Assembly: GCF_000485595.1 (NCBI RefSeq)
Contig: NW_014577957.1
Coordinates: 87,526 to 128,276, forward strand
Length of the DNA: 40,751 nucleotides
DNA from: Priapulus caudatus
Taxonomy: Eukaryota > Priapulida > Priapulimorpha > Priapulimorphida > Priapulidae
Direction of reading: 5' to 3'
This document shows, piece by piece, positions 10,769 to 19,752 of the stretch. A program made the translations under genes and the position numbers. The notes under the pieces were generated by a model that saw nothing but the letters and a program-made list of their open reading frames with translations, did not search any database and was not told the DNA's origin. Within the stretch, counting starts at the first letter, position 1. The number at the start of each line of letters is the position of its first letter.

Positions 10769-13033
10769 GGATGGGAGAGATCCATTTCTATCAAGAGATG
10801 TTACAAGCCAGATGACTTCAAAGAAATTGAGTCAGTTCAATTTCATCATTTCTGTGATGCCAGCACGAGTGGATATGGACAGTGTACATTTATAAGACTT
10901 ACCGATACAGAAGGAAGGGTACACTGTACGCTAGTCACTGGAAAAGCAAGAGTGACACCATTAAAATCCATCACGATACCACGCCTAGAACTCACTGCTG
11001 CCACCATCGCTGTCAGAGTAAAGACGTTTCTGAATGAAGAACTCAAGCTAGATGATGCTGAGCACATTTTTTTGACTGACAGCAAAGTCGTGCTTGGATA
11101 CATAAAGAACTGTGAAAGACGCTTTCATGTCTTTGTAGCAAATCGGATTCAGCAAATCACGGACAATTCATATCCATCACAATGGAGATATGTAGCCACG
11201 AAAGAGAATCCTGCTGATGAGGTATCAAGAGGGCTAACTGTACAACAGTTGACAGAATCAAAGTGGCTACGAGGACCAGACATGCTATGGGAGGATGCGA
11301 TCTCTAAAGAGGCAGAAGAGAAGACAATTGAGGTACTGCCAAATGATGCAGAGGAAAAGAAGGCACAGGTACACTCGTTACACTCTGGAACTCCAAGCTT
11401 GGAATTGACCAGACTGAATTGCTTCTCTACTTGGTTCAAGGCTAAAAGAGCAATTGCGAATTGTCTGCTCTTTATCTCCAGACTGAAACAACGCTGTGAG
11501 AACAAGAGGCATCAACGAACTGGAGAAAAGGACGACAGAGAGACTCCAAAGGTAGGAATCTCGGTACAAGACATGCATCTTGTAGAGAAAGAGGTCCTGA
11601 AACATGTTCAAAAAGAGTCCTTTCCAGATGAAATTCAGATCATTGAATCGGTGACGAAGAGACAGGACATTCCTGAGAGGATGAAGAGGCGTCACATAAA
11701 GAAAGCCAGTCGCCACTATGGCTTTGATCCATTCCGGGATGAAGACAGACTATTGAGAGTAGGAGGGCGACTACAAAGAAGTGACGAGGCTTACGAAAGA
11801 AAGCATCCAGGTATCCTCCATCAAGGACACCACGTGACAAAATTGGTGATTCTACACTGTCATGAACAGACCAAGCATCAAGGGAGAGGCATGACGCTAA
11901 ACCAGATTAGAGAAAGTGGCTACTGGATACTTCGAAGCAGTATTCAAGTGGCCAGATTGATCAGAAAGTGTGTCATTTGCAACAGACTGCGCAGTCCAGT
12001 TCAAATACAGCAGATGTCTGATCTACCATGTGACAGATTAACTCCCGCACCACCTTTCACGTATAGTGGAGTTGATTGTTTTGGCCCATGGATGATCAAG
12101 GAAAGTAGGAAGGAACTGAAGAAGTGGGGCGTCCTCTTTACGTGCATGGCCTCGAGGGCAGTACATATCGAGATTGTGAACTCCTTGTCGACTTATGCCT
12201 TCATACAAGCATTCCGTCGGTTTACAGCTTTGAGAGGACAAGTACGTCAACTGAGATGTGACAGAGGGACGAACATTGTGGGGGCTGACTCAGAGTTCAA
12301 GAAAGCATGGTCTGAGATGGACCATGAGAAAGTCAAGGACACCCTATTGAAAGAAGGATGTGACTATGTGAAATTCGTCTTTAATGTTCCCTCTGCGAGT
12401 CACATGGGAGGCGTGTGGGAACGTCAGATTCGTTCCATACGCAGTGTGCTGGAGGCCTTAATGTTCCAGTCTGGTAGACAGCTAGATAGTCGACGAGTCC
12501 TTGCGCACCTTGATGTGTGAGGCAGCTGCAGTTATCAACAGTAGACCCCTGACGGCGAATCATCTCAGCGACCCGACGTATCCAGCACTTCTTACGCCGA
12601 ATCATATATTGACGATGAGGTCTACGGTTCTCCTTCCTCCACCAGGCAACTTCCAGAGTGCTGATCTCTATTCTAGAAAACGATGGAGGAGAGTGCAACA
12701 TCTATGATCTAGTAAATGATTTCTGGAATTGCTGGAAAAAGGAGTTTCTTCAGGGCCTGCAGATTCGACAGAAGTGGACGCGCCCTCAATGCGATGCCAT
12801 GGTAGATGATGTGGTAATCATCAAAGACGACAACGCGCTGAGAAACCAATAGTCCATAGCGAGGGTCATCGAAGTCTTTCCATCTGTCGACGGTCGCGTA
12901 CGCAAAGTAAGACTGACTCGCCGTAGAAGATCCCAGGATCGACGACAAGGGGAAGCGTGCAGGACCCATTAGCGAACTAGAACGTCCGATCCACAAGTTG
13001 GTATTATTATTACCGAAAGAAGACTCCAAGTAA
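10769..13033 (+). pseudogene. BEL/Pao retrotransposon pol fragment: RNase H and integrase
   Basis: The frame is open from 10769 to 12520, so there is no start codon and gag, protease and reverse transcriptase are missing. Order of parts: RNase H region of Pao type (FCDASTSGYG, then TIPRLELTAA and LTDSKVVLGYI), linker, integrase zinc-binding domain (HxnH near 11817-11875, then CVICNR), and catalytic core with the three acidic blocks GVDCFGPW, RCDRGTNIVGA and GGVWERQIRS. A frameshift at about 12515 leads to 12501-12707 (INSRPLT, a conserved C-terminal motif), another at about 12705 leads to the part ending near 12850, where a Trp codon has become TAG. A last frame runs to a TAA at 13031-13033 after a PIHKLVLLL end typical of the family. 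Asn in the second acidic block is replaced by Arg. Confidence 0.88.
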
Positions 13034-13260
13034 CTGGCGGGAATTCTACCAGGTTGTAGTCATTCAGCTTGGAGTACCACGGCTGAGAGGACGTACTTTT
13101 TGTAAAAAATTGTGCCTAATTAGTTGGAGTTGTCTCCCTTAGTTGTAAATATTGTGTACAAGACAGTCATTTGGCTGTGAAGGACTACCGGGTCCTCGGT
13201 TGTTAGCAGGTAACAAATTTCAGATGCTTATATGCATAGGTGTCATTAGTTGGTCCACAA
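13028..13260 (+). mobile_element. Repeat B right copy and attached element remnant
   Basis: Bases 13028-13100 repeat 8473-8540. What follows (GTTGTCTCCCTTAG, then GGCTGTGAAGGACTACCGGGTCC, split here as GGCTGTGAAGG and ACTACCGGGTCC, then AGCAGGTAACA) matches sequence near 9119-9310 in pieces, without the gag and RNase H sequence in between. It is either a second, internally deleted copy of the recombinase retroelement or the 3' LTR of the BEL element, whose pol stop it overlaps. Confidence 0.5.
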
Positions 13261-13311
13261 CGATAACTGTTGTCGGTAAAGTCAATAACCTGACTTAAAG
13301 GTTAAAGTAAC

Positions 13312-14394
13312 CATTGGTGACAAATTGAGCAGCCACTTTAGTGAGTCTGTACTCAATCTGGCATAGGGAAAACAACATAGTTCTCGTCTGCATGCCATCA
13401 AATGCAACTCACCTTATGCAACCACTAGATGTTGCTTTCTACGAACCGTTGAAGAAACACTGGAGGACCATCCTGGATGACTGGAATAACAGTGCCGGCA
13501 ACTGGTCACAAACTCTGACCAAAGATGCATTCCCACGCCTCCTGAAAAAACGTTATGAAAAACTACCCTGACAACAATGAGAGGAGCCAGAACCTATTCT
13601 ATTGTTTCCAGAAGTGTGGAATCTACCCACTTGACCCAGAGCCTGTCCTCAAGAGGTTACCTGACGGAACAGACAGCAGTGGAGATACCGATGTAGGGAA
13701 GTCATCCAGTGTTTCAAGTGCAGTTATAGATTTGTTGAAGTCAATGCGTGGGGTTGAAAATAAACCAGCCCAAAATCAACGCAGGAAGAAGGTCAATGTC
13801 GAGCCAGGAAAGAACATCAGTATCGAAGATATGGCCACAACAAGCACCTCTAAAGCTGCTGTTCAAAGGAAGAGGACAGATGATGACATTTTGAGCACCG
13901 AGGAGAGTGATGAAAGTGACAATGAGTTCAGCGAGGATGATGCAATGGTTGAATGTGATGATGACACCAACACTGACCCTGGTCTGGATGTCTCAGATGA
14001 AGATCTTGAATGAAGTGAGGAGGATGAGCATGCAGTTACAAATAGGAGTGTCACCGAGGATGTCAATGTACAACCTGGTCGATTCTACATAGTCGCATTC
14101 ATATCGGAATCAAAGAACAACACAATGCACTACATAGGAAAACTGGCCTCATCTGATGTGGGTGCTGATGCTGAGGGCCATGACATGATCTTCATGCGAA
14201 AATCAAGGAAAGTTGCACACAAGTTCCTCTGGCCTGACATGGAGGATCAAGGATCTGTGGTCCAGAAACAAATAATACGTGTCCTGAGTGCCCCGAGGGA
14301 AGAGAGGCAAGGACTCCTGTTTAGTGAAAAAGTAGACTGTCCCAAAACCCACAGGAAATGTGACGTGTACGCAAACGGTACGAACACCAGCTGA
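13312..14394 (+). pseudogene. pogo/Tigger DDE transposase fragment (copy 1) with acidic tail and C-terminal domain
   Basis: Only the C-terminal half of a DDE_1 transposase is present. It opens with the second catalytic block (GDKLSSHFSESVLNLA, where GDN is usual), has a one-base insertion near 13361, and continues with NATHLMQPLDV, which carries the third Asp. A second frameshift at about 13555 leads to FQKCGIYPLDP, the end of the catalytic fold. The frame then runs through an acidic serine-rich tail to TGA at 14011-14013. The same frame continues open beyond that stop to 14394 and encodes a compact domain (PGRFYIVAFISE, HYIGKLAS, MIFMRKSRK, KFLWPD) similar to small beta-rich C-terminal modules found on several invertebrate transposon proteins. 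The N-terminal helix-turn-helix DNA-binding part is absent. Confidence 0.8.
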
Positions 14395-15028
14395 CACAGG
14401 AAGCGACCGTGTGCGACAGGGAGGCATGCAAAGTCCTTATCGGACGAGGTCTGGTAGGACAGTGAAACCGACCGCCCATTTCAATGTATAGTAGGCGATG
14501 ATACGAGTGCATTGAGAACTGTTCGAGCAGATAATTTTGAATAAGTTCTGATCGTTTCAAGTTCATCGTAATGTTCCCTGAATGTTAGAATCTTTTGAAG
14601 TTCAAGATAATTTGGTGTTTTTTTGTAAGGAAGACAACAGTGTGAATTCTAAAATATGTCGATTATTTTCCTTTAAAGAGGGAAGGTGTTGCGTGAAGAC
14701 AAAATACATGTAATATGTTTAATGATTTATGTTGCTCATAGGTGGAGCCACTGTCGCCCTCTCTGTACCTTATGGCATCCTAATAAAGTTGTCTGATACT
14801 TAGCTTTGTGTTCTATCGTCCATACTGAATCTGCTAACAAGAGATACAACACGAAACATCTACTACCACAGGTTCCTCTGCATTGCATGAGCGAAAGGTT
14901 AAAATAATCTTGGCCACTCGTACGAATTTTACTCATATATAATAAGCTATTTAATAAATTATATTACCAGTTAACTAGTGGTAAGTTCAGTAATTAGTTA
15001 CTTTGTGTATGCCAAATAATTTCTGAGT
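14395..15028. other. Non-coding stretch between Tigger and LINE fragments
   Basis: It holds an AATAAA at about 14780-14785, 390 bases after the Tigger frame, and otherwise AT-rich sequence. No coding motifs, terminal repeats or RNA genes were seen. Confidence 0.4.
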
Positions 15029-15109
15029 TTGCGTGATAACGGCACTGACAGTGTGTGCGCTCATGGCACGGGCGTGGCACGGGCGTTCACGAGCGTTATG
15101 CCTTTACAG

Positions 15110-15500
15110 CAGCCCGAAGAGTGCACGAACCATCTTGTTCCAAACCTGGAGAAAAAGCTGGCAGAGGGCGATCTGAAGCAGGAGCAAGAGCTGATGATAA
15201 AGCTCTACCAAAGTATTATCAACGGGGCCATGCCGAAGTCCCGAATTTGTGCTAGTGCACAAATAAAGCATGAGGACATAGAAACAACTGATAGACTCGG
15301 TGTGAACCAGACTAATGGAGACAAACCCAGACCAATAAGGATAAAATTCAAATCCTCAGACCCGAACAAGACCCTATTCAGAAACTTGAGTAAATTAGCT
15401 GCGACAACAAGGGAGGAGACCCAAGGTATACATATTGACATGACCAGACTCAATCACAGAGAGAACAATACAAGAATCTCGCTGCAGAAGCCAAAAAAAA
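15110..15500 (+). pseudogene. LINE ORF1-like fragment (RRM and C-terminal domain type)
   Basis: Within a longer open frame (15029-15877) the first part carries a short helix and then IKHEDIETTDRLGVNQ, KPRPIRIKFKSSDPNK and RNLSKLA. This is the pattern of the RNA-binding ORF1 protein of animal non-LTR retrotransposons (DIxRxxRLG, then RPIxVKF). The part after it (HIDMTRLNHRENN) fits the C-terminal domain of those proteins. The frame then meets BEL integrase sequence at about 15510 without a stop. LINE reverse transcriptase is found just downstream, which supports the assignment. Confidence 0.6.
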
Positions 15501-15510
15501 AGAAGAAGAT

Positions 15511-15756
15511 GAGCAGGAGACTGGTCTCCAAATGTGTTACATGCAAGCGACAGCAAGGTAAACTTTGTGAACAGAAAATGGCCGATTTGGCAGAAGTTCG
15601 TCTAGTCCCAGACGAGCCTGTGTTTACCAGAGTAGAGTGTGATTACTTTGGTCCGTTTGAAGTGAAACAGAAAAGGTCTCTTGGGAAGCGTTATAGGGTT
15701 ATTTTCACTTGCTTGGTGAACCGGGCCGTATATCTAGAGGTTGTCTCTTTAGATGT
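15511..15756 (+). pseudogene. BEL/Pao integrase fragment fused in frame to LINE ORF1
   Basis: The open frame continues with CVTCKRQQGK, the CxxC half of the integrase zinc-binding domain, then RVECDYFGPFEVK, which holds the first catalytic Asp of the core, and LVNRAVYLEVVS. It is a different BEL lineage from the fragment at 10769-13033 (KQKRSLGKRYRV here, ESRKELKKWGVL there). The other two catalytic acids are missing; homology ends near 15756, where LINE reverse transcriptase begins in another frame. Confidence 0.75.
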
Positions 15757-15948
15757 GGCTAAGGGAACGAAGGCAGAGAGTAGTTGTGAATGGTCAACAA
15801 TCGCACTGGAGACCAGTGACAAGTGCTGTGTCTCAAGAGTCTGTGCTTGGCCCTGTCCTTTTCTTAGTGTACATTGACGACATTGACGATACAGTGGCCA
15901 GTAGTCTCTCAAAGTTTGCGGACGACACTAAGCTATTCGGAAGTGTCA
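15753..15948 (+). pseudogene. LINE reverse transcriptase fragment (jockey/CR1-like)
   Basis: About 65 codons carry the best-known part of a non-LTR reverse transcriptase: WLRERRQRVVVNG, SVLGPVLFLVYIDD and SKFADDTKLFGS. FADD is the catalytic two-Asp motif. The usual GVPQGSVLGP block is altered to AVSQESVLGP. The fragment is cut on the right at 15949, exactly where LTR element E1 begins, so E1 inserted into it or recombined there. Confidence 0.82.
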
Positions 15949-15949
15949 G

Positions 15950-16884
15950 TGTAACAGAGCGCGCGAGATTTAAATCCCCGCGCTATTTAAATAGTCTAGT
16001 AGTTTTAAAATAGATGGATAGCACTGCGCACGATCAGCGAGATGCAGCAGCATGACTGGCTCCTACAGCGCATGTCCGTGACGCTGGAGAGCGGAGCAGC
16101 ACTGTCGCTCACGTGTCTCTGACTAGCCGCGACGTCAGGGCGCCACAGCGCATGCGCGGGAGACCACCGGTCAGTCATGACGACGCAGCGGGGAAGGCGA
16201 CCAATAAACCTTTGGAAGTCTCCTCCCAAGCTGGGCGAGTTCCCAAGAAACATGTCGGCCAACACCTCACGTTAGCGCCTCACCCTAACTTTAGCGTACG
16301 GCCTTCTCCTGTCTCAATAAATTCCCATTGCCCGTGTACTTAGAAGTAGAGCGCCAAAACGATTAGGCGCTCTCCTTGTCACTAGAAATAAATGACCACC
16401 AGTCAAGTATAGTTACGCCTAGTTACGCCTGTTTAAAGCGACTCATACAAAAACCCTCCCTTAGAAAAAACAGGATCTTATCTTATCTTCTCCTCTTTTC
16501 TACTTCCGACGTGTCGTGCGGTTTATACATATACTCGCCGTTGTAGCCACATAGTTATCCACACCAAGTAGGATCTTTACGTGTTTCCGTCTAACTACTT
16601 GTACGATTAGGACCTGATTGGTGCGCAAGTGAATAAAGATCATCAGTAGTGTTTCATTCTTCTAACTCATGTTTAATTTACTCGTCTTGCGCTGCATCGG
16701 ACACATCGACACCTCGGCTGACGATCACCTTCAAACAGGCAACGTTCACACCAGCACGATAGCGACCAGGTTAAGACACACGCAAGGACAATAACATAAT
16801 TAAGTCATCGCCTATACGATCGCGAAGATACTCACAGTTGGCATCTCCCGCTGTGTCCCACGAACAGTCTAGAACACCAGTACA
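15950..16884 (+). repeat. E1 5' LTR (LTR1)
   Basis: It is a 935-base TG...CA unit beginning TGTAACAGAGCGCGCG and ending ACACCAGTACA. It is nearly identical to LTR3 (23634-24575) and an indel-rich match to LTR2 (21063-21990). It contains an AATAAA at 16316-16321 and, just after it, an 8-base-pair stem-loop at 16348-16373 (AGAGCGCC / GGCGCTCT), so the RNA 3' end probably lies here. The promoter is not certain; a TATTTAAATA box near 15985 is a candidate. Confidence 0.85.
16348..16373 (+). promoter_or_regulatory. Conserved stem-loop in the LTR
   Basis: A perfect 8-base-pair stem (AGAGCGCC with GGCGCTCT) encloses a 10-base loop (AAAACGATTA), 27 bases after the AATAAA. It is present unchanged in LTR2 (21446-21471) and LTR3 (24032-24057), although LTR2 has many indels elsewhere. 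Confidence 0.6.
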
Positions 16885-16889
16885 TTAAT

Positions 16890-16909
16890 TGGTGCCGTGA
16901 CCAGGATCG
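16890..16909 (+). promoter_or_regulatory. E1 primer-binding site, probably tRNA-His
   Basis: Five bases after the LTR end, the sequence TGGTGCCGTGAC matches the complement of the last 12 bases of animal tRNA-His (as I recall it, ending GTCACGGCA plus CCA). The following eight bases diverge. The same site follows LTR3 at 24581. Confidence 0.65.
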
Positions 16910-17560
16910 TGCGGAAGGGAAAGTCAGCGGCGAGAGAGGAGGCAGAAAGTGAAAGCAAGTATTAATAAGAAACAGATGCCGCTAGAAGAACCGGCCAGCA
17001 ACCAGCAGCAGCAGCGTAACGGCGAACGTACGTGAGTAACATACGTGCTTAAACATTGGAGTATCGATGTCAGCACTAAACTATCTAGGAACTGCATTGA
17101 CATTCGAGCGCTAGCATCACTAGCAAGCTAGCATTAGTAGCGGTGACGTCAGCATCGTATCATCGCCAGCATTCAGAACTATTAAACTTTGAGCGCTAGA
17201 AGCATCATCAGCGTCAGCGTAGCGTCAACGTCGACAGAAGCAGCATCATCATCGTAAAGAGATCGCCTGCAGCAGCATCAACATTAACAGCCACGACGGT
17301 AGCCTTGCCATCGTCAACGTCGACTGCAGCAGCAGTAACAGTAACAGCCGCGACGTCAGCTTAGCCATCGTCAACGTCGACTGCAATACCGTCAACAGCA
17401 GCAGCGGCCCATCGCCATAAGAACTGAGACTATAGCAATGCGTATCACACGAACACGCTGAAGCTATTCCTAGCGAAGAAGTAACCTCGCGGCAGCGGCA
17501 GCACACCAGCGCTGGTACAGCGTAGCATGGACGCGTGTCATGTAAGTACAACACTCATTA
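16910..17560 (+). other. E1 leader with short upstream exon and CAG/GTC-rich tract
   Basis: ATG at 16976 opens a short frame (MPLEEP... with a Gln run) ending at a good splice donor: AC then GTGAGT at 17032. The rest is rich in CAGCAG and GTCAACGTCGAC motifs, which give long but meaningless leucine-rich or serine-rich frames on either strand. A further donor-like site (CATGTAAGT) lies near 17538. This part is almost identical to 24601-25240 in E2. Confidence 0.5.
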
Positions 17561-17733
17561 ATGTCAGCTTAACATAATGTAATCGATGAATAGTAATTTT
17601 AAAATCGAGTAAGCGTCATGCAACCTATTGCCTAATCCTGCCCCGCTATGAAGCCCCACCACTACTGCCTTCCATCACCCTGAACCTCCAATGACACAGT
17701 GAAGTTGAAGCGAAACTAAACAGGAAAGATCCG

Positions 17734-18006
17734 ATGCCGGAGTTTAAACGGAAGTTGGAAGAGGAAAAGGAAACGGAGGAGGACTCTTCGAATTCACGTG
17801 GCTCGCACAAGGACTCCGACCAGAGCGCATCATCGCGCAACCCAGTCCAGCGGAGAGCTCATGTTTTTGATGAGTGGGAAGGTAGCCAATGAGGTAGATT
17901 GGGTCCCAGGCCCGCAAGCAAATATTAAATGCCCCAGGTTGTAATCAGATTCTACGAAGAGGAATAACGGCGCAGCGAGAATGATGAAGAACAAATTGAG
18001 GCATAA
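17734..18006 (+). pseudogene. HP1-type chromo shadow domain in E1 (frameshifted copy)
   Basis: It is the counterpart of the open frame 25429-25704 in E2. Relative to E2 it has at least five single-base insertions or deletions (in the GGCTCGC, CATCGCGC, GATGAGTGGG, GTAGCCAATG and GCCCCAGG stretches), so no continuous chromo shadow domain can be read. The indels start abruptly at about 17535, while the preceding 1.6 kb matches E2 almost perfectly. That pattern could reflect decay, recombination or poor consensus quality. Confidence 0.75.
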
Positions 18007-18691
18007 CTGCGATCATAACTGCAACAGCAAGCAAGCGGCATGATCAAGGCGCAGCGTCAAGCCGCCATTGCAATCACGCTACATATCTACCATATGCCGC
18101 AGCCGACACCGCGGGCGATGCAGATTCAACCAGCGACGCGGAGGCAGCCTACACGCTCTGGCTACCAAGTAGCACACTGTGGCAGCAGCGAGGCAGGCCA
18201 CGGAGATGCCAGCCATTCAAACAAGTTTGAAAAGATAGATATTCTCTTAATAGGCTATCTAGATAGTTAGACTTTTCTGTGTAAAGTTATATATAATGTG
18301 TGAAGGAGACGGGACGTACAACATGCAAGTGTACTGTCAACAACATGCACAACAGGCACGTACGTCAGTGACGCGCAGGCAACCACATGCAAGGACGAAG
18401 ACGTCGCTAGCCCACAAAAGGGATCACACACCAAAGGCTACAAAGCAACCGCAGCCGCCAATGTCTCGGGCAGTTGATTCCTTCGGCCAAGGATTCATCT
18501 GCAAGTGACCCTTGAGGCTCAGGACCCGATGACGCAATCATCTACACCCCGCGGAGCAGAGAGTACAGCCACAACGCCTTGACATGGAAGAAGGTTTGAT
18601 GTAGGGTACGGACGGTGCAGAAGATCACAACCGTCCAGGAAAAGAAAAGTAGACGGGAATAAATCAGATTCCCAAGTAGAGGCAGTACTAA
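18007..18691 (+). other. E1 region downstream of the chromo shadow domain
   Basis: It matches 25705-26390 in E2 with frequent indels. No continuous frame exists here; in E2 the same region carries small Pro/Ser/acidic frames. It ends at the CTAA that was duplicated by the solo-LTR insertion. Confidence 0.6.
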
Positions 18692-19365
18692 TGTAACAAT
18701 GCCCAGTTAATATTTAACAGAGCTGAGTCGATATGTAGAGTAGGTAATTACAGAATTACAGAAAACTAAAATGGTAAAGTATAATGAGGCAACACCCCGG
18801 ATAACGCTTCGGATGTTTGTTGGGAAGAACACGGGGTGGAAGCTCTTAGAATACAGGAAGTGCGCATGTGAAATCTACACGTGAGTAGAACGTGATTTGG
18901 TAAAGTCCATTTCAATATTACACGGTTAACCCGACACCTTGGTGACAGCCTAAGCACGTGCAGACTGAATGGTCTTGCACATGCAGGAAATAAGATGACG
19001 TCACCTAGCTGGTGATATATATATGACCACACCTTGGGAGCTCTTCAGTAGTTTCCTAATGCGCGCACAGTTACGATTCATGTATTAGACTACGTTTCCG
19101 GACTCTTGCTCACGCGCGGCGTGAGCAACCATAAATTACTGTGGGTGGAAAACTCATTCATGGACTTACGAATTAATTGTGTTTGATCATTGATACTACC
19201 TGAAATCTCCTTCAAGCTTCACCGCAAACACGAAACAAGCAGAACAGTTAACAACACAACGCAAGAAGAATAAACAATATCTAACCTACGATCACGTGGC
19301 CTACATACAGTCGGCATCTCTCGACGTATCACACTGGAACTGAGACAAGTAATAGGCTAATTACA
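18692..19365 (+). mobile_element. Solo LTR of a second family, with 4-base target duplication
   Basis: A 674-base unit begins TGTAACAATGCCC and ends GGCTAATTACA. It is flanked on both sides by CTAA (18688-18691 and 19366-19369). E2 preserves the empty site: it reads GTACTAACTGCACAGG at the same place (about 26380). Its last 70 bases resemble the end of LTR1/3 (CAGTCGGCATCTC, then CGACGT), so it is a related LTR family. No internal sequence or second LTR is attached. Confidence 0.88.
18996..19025 (+). promoter_or_regulatory. CRE and TATA box in the solo LTR
   Basis: A perfect palindromic TGACGTCA (18996-19003) lies 12 bases before a TATATATATA tract (19016-19025). This is the usual core-promoter layout of a retroelement LTR, with the transcription start expected about 30 bases further on. 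Confidence 0.5.
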
Positions 19366-19752
19366 CTAACTGCACAGGGAAAGATATAATTGTTATAACA
19401 ACGGCAGTGTAGCGAGTAGAGCTAACTGCACAGGGAAGATAAATGTTATAACAACGGCAGTGTAGCGAGTAGAGCTAACTGCACAGGGAAGATAAATGTT
19501 ATAACAACGGCAGTGTAGCGAGTAGAGCTAACTGCACAGGGAGATAAAATGTTATAACAAACGGCAGTGTAGGCGAGCAGTGCTAACTGCACAGGGAAAT
19601 AAATGTTATAACCACGGCAGTGTAGCGAGCAGTGCTAACTGCACAGGGAAGATAAATGTTATAACAACGGCAGTTGTAGCGAGTAGAGCTAACTGCACAG
19701 GGAAGATAAATGTTATAACAACGGCAGTGTAGCGAGTAGAGCTAACTGCACA
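19366..19752 (+). repeat. 53-base tandem repeat in E1, seven units plus a partial one
   Basis: The unit starts CTAACTGCACAGGGAAGATA and continues with TGTTATAACAACGGCAGTGT and AGCGAGTAGAG. Seven full units and one truncated unit are present. E2 shows the start of the first unit at 26380-26428 and then the assembly gap, so the gap probably contains the same array. Confidence 0.92.

Noticed and set aside
11149-12701. Minus-strand frames of 60-118 codons across the BEL fragment
   Set aside because: They are shadows of the clearly coding plus-strand pol frame.
16113-16343. Frames of 70-85 codons inside the LTRs (also 21157-21417 and 23797-24027, and their antisense frames)
   Set aside because: They lie in LTR sequence, are broken by indels in LTR2 and show no domain.
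17249-17554. Leucine-rich minus-strand frame in the E1 leader
   Set aside because: It results from CAG/GTC-rich repeats read backwards (runs of LLLLLL and SRLLL); no homologue-like pattern and the same DNA is the intron of the proposed spliced gene.
19366-19752. Possible CRISPR-like or satellite-encoded peptide array
   Set aside because: No spacers; each unit contains a TAG in the frame continuing from the upstream ORF, so no long peptide is encoded.
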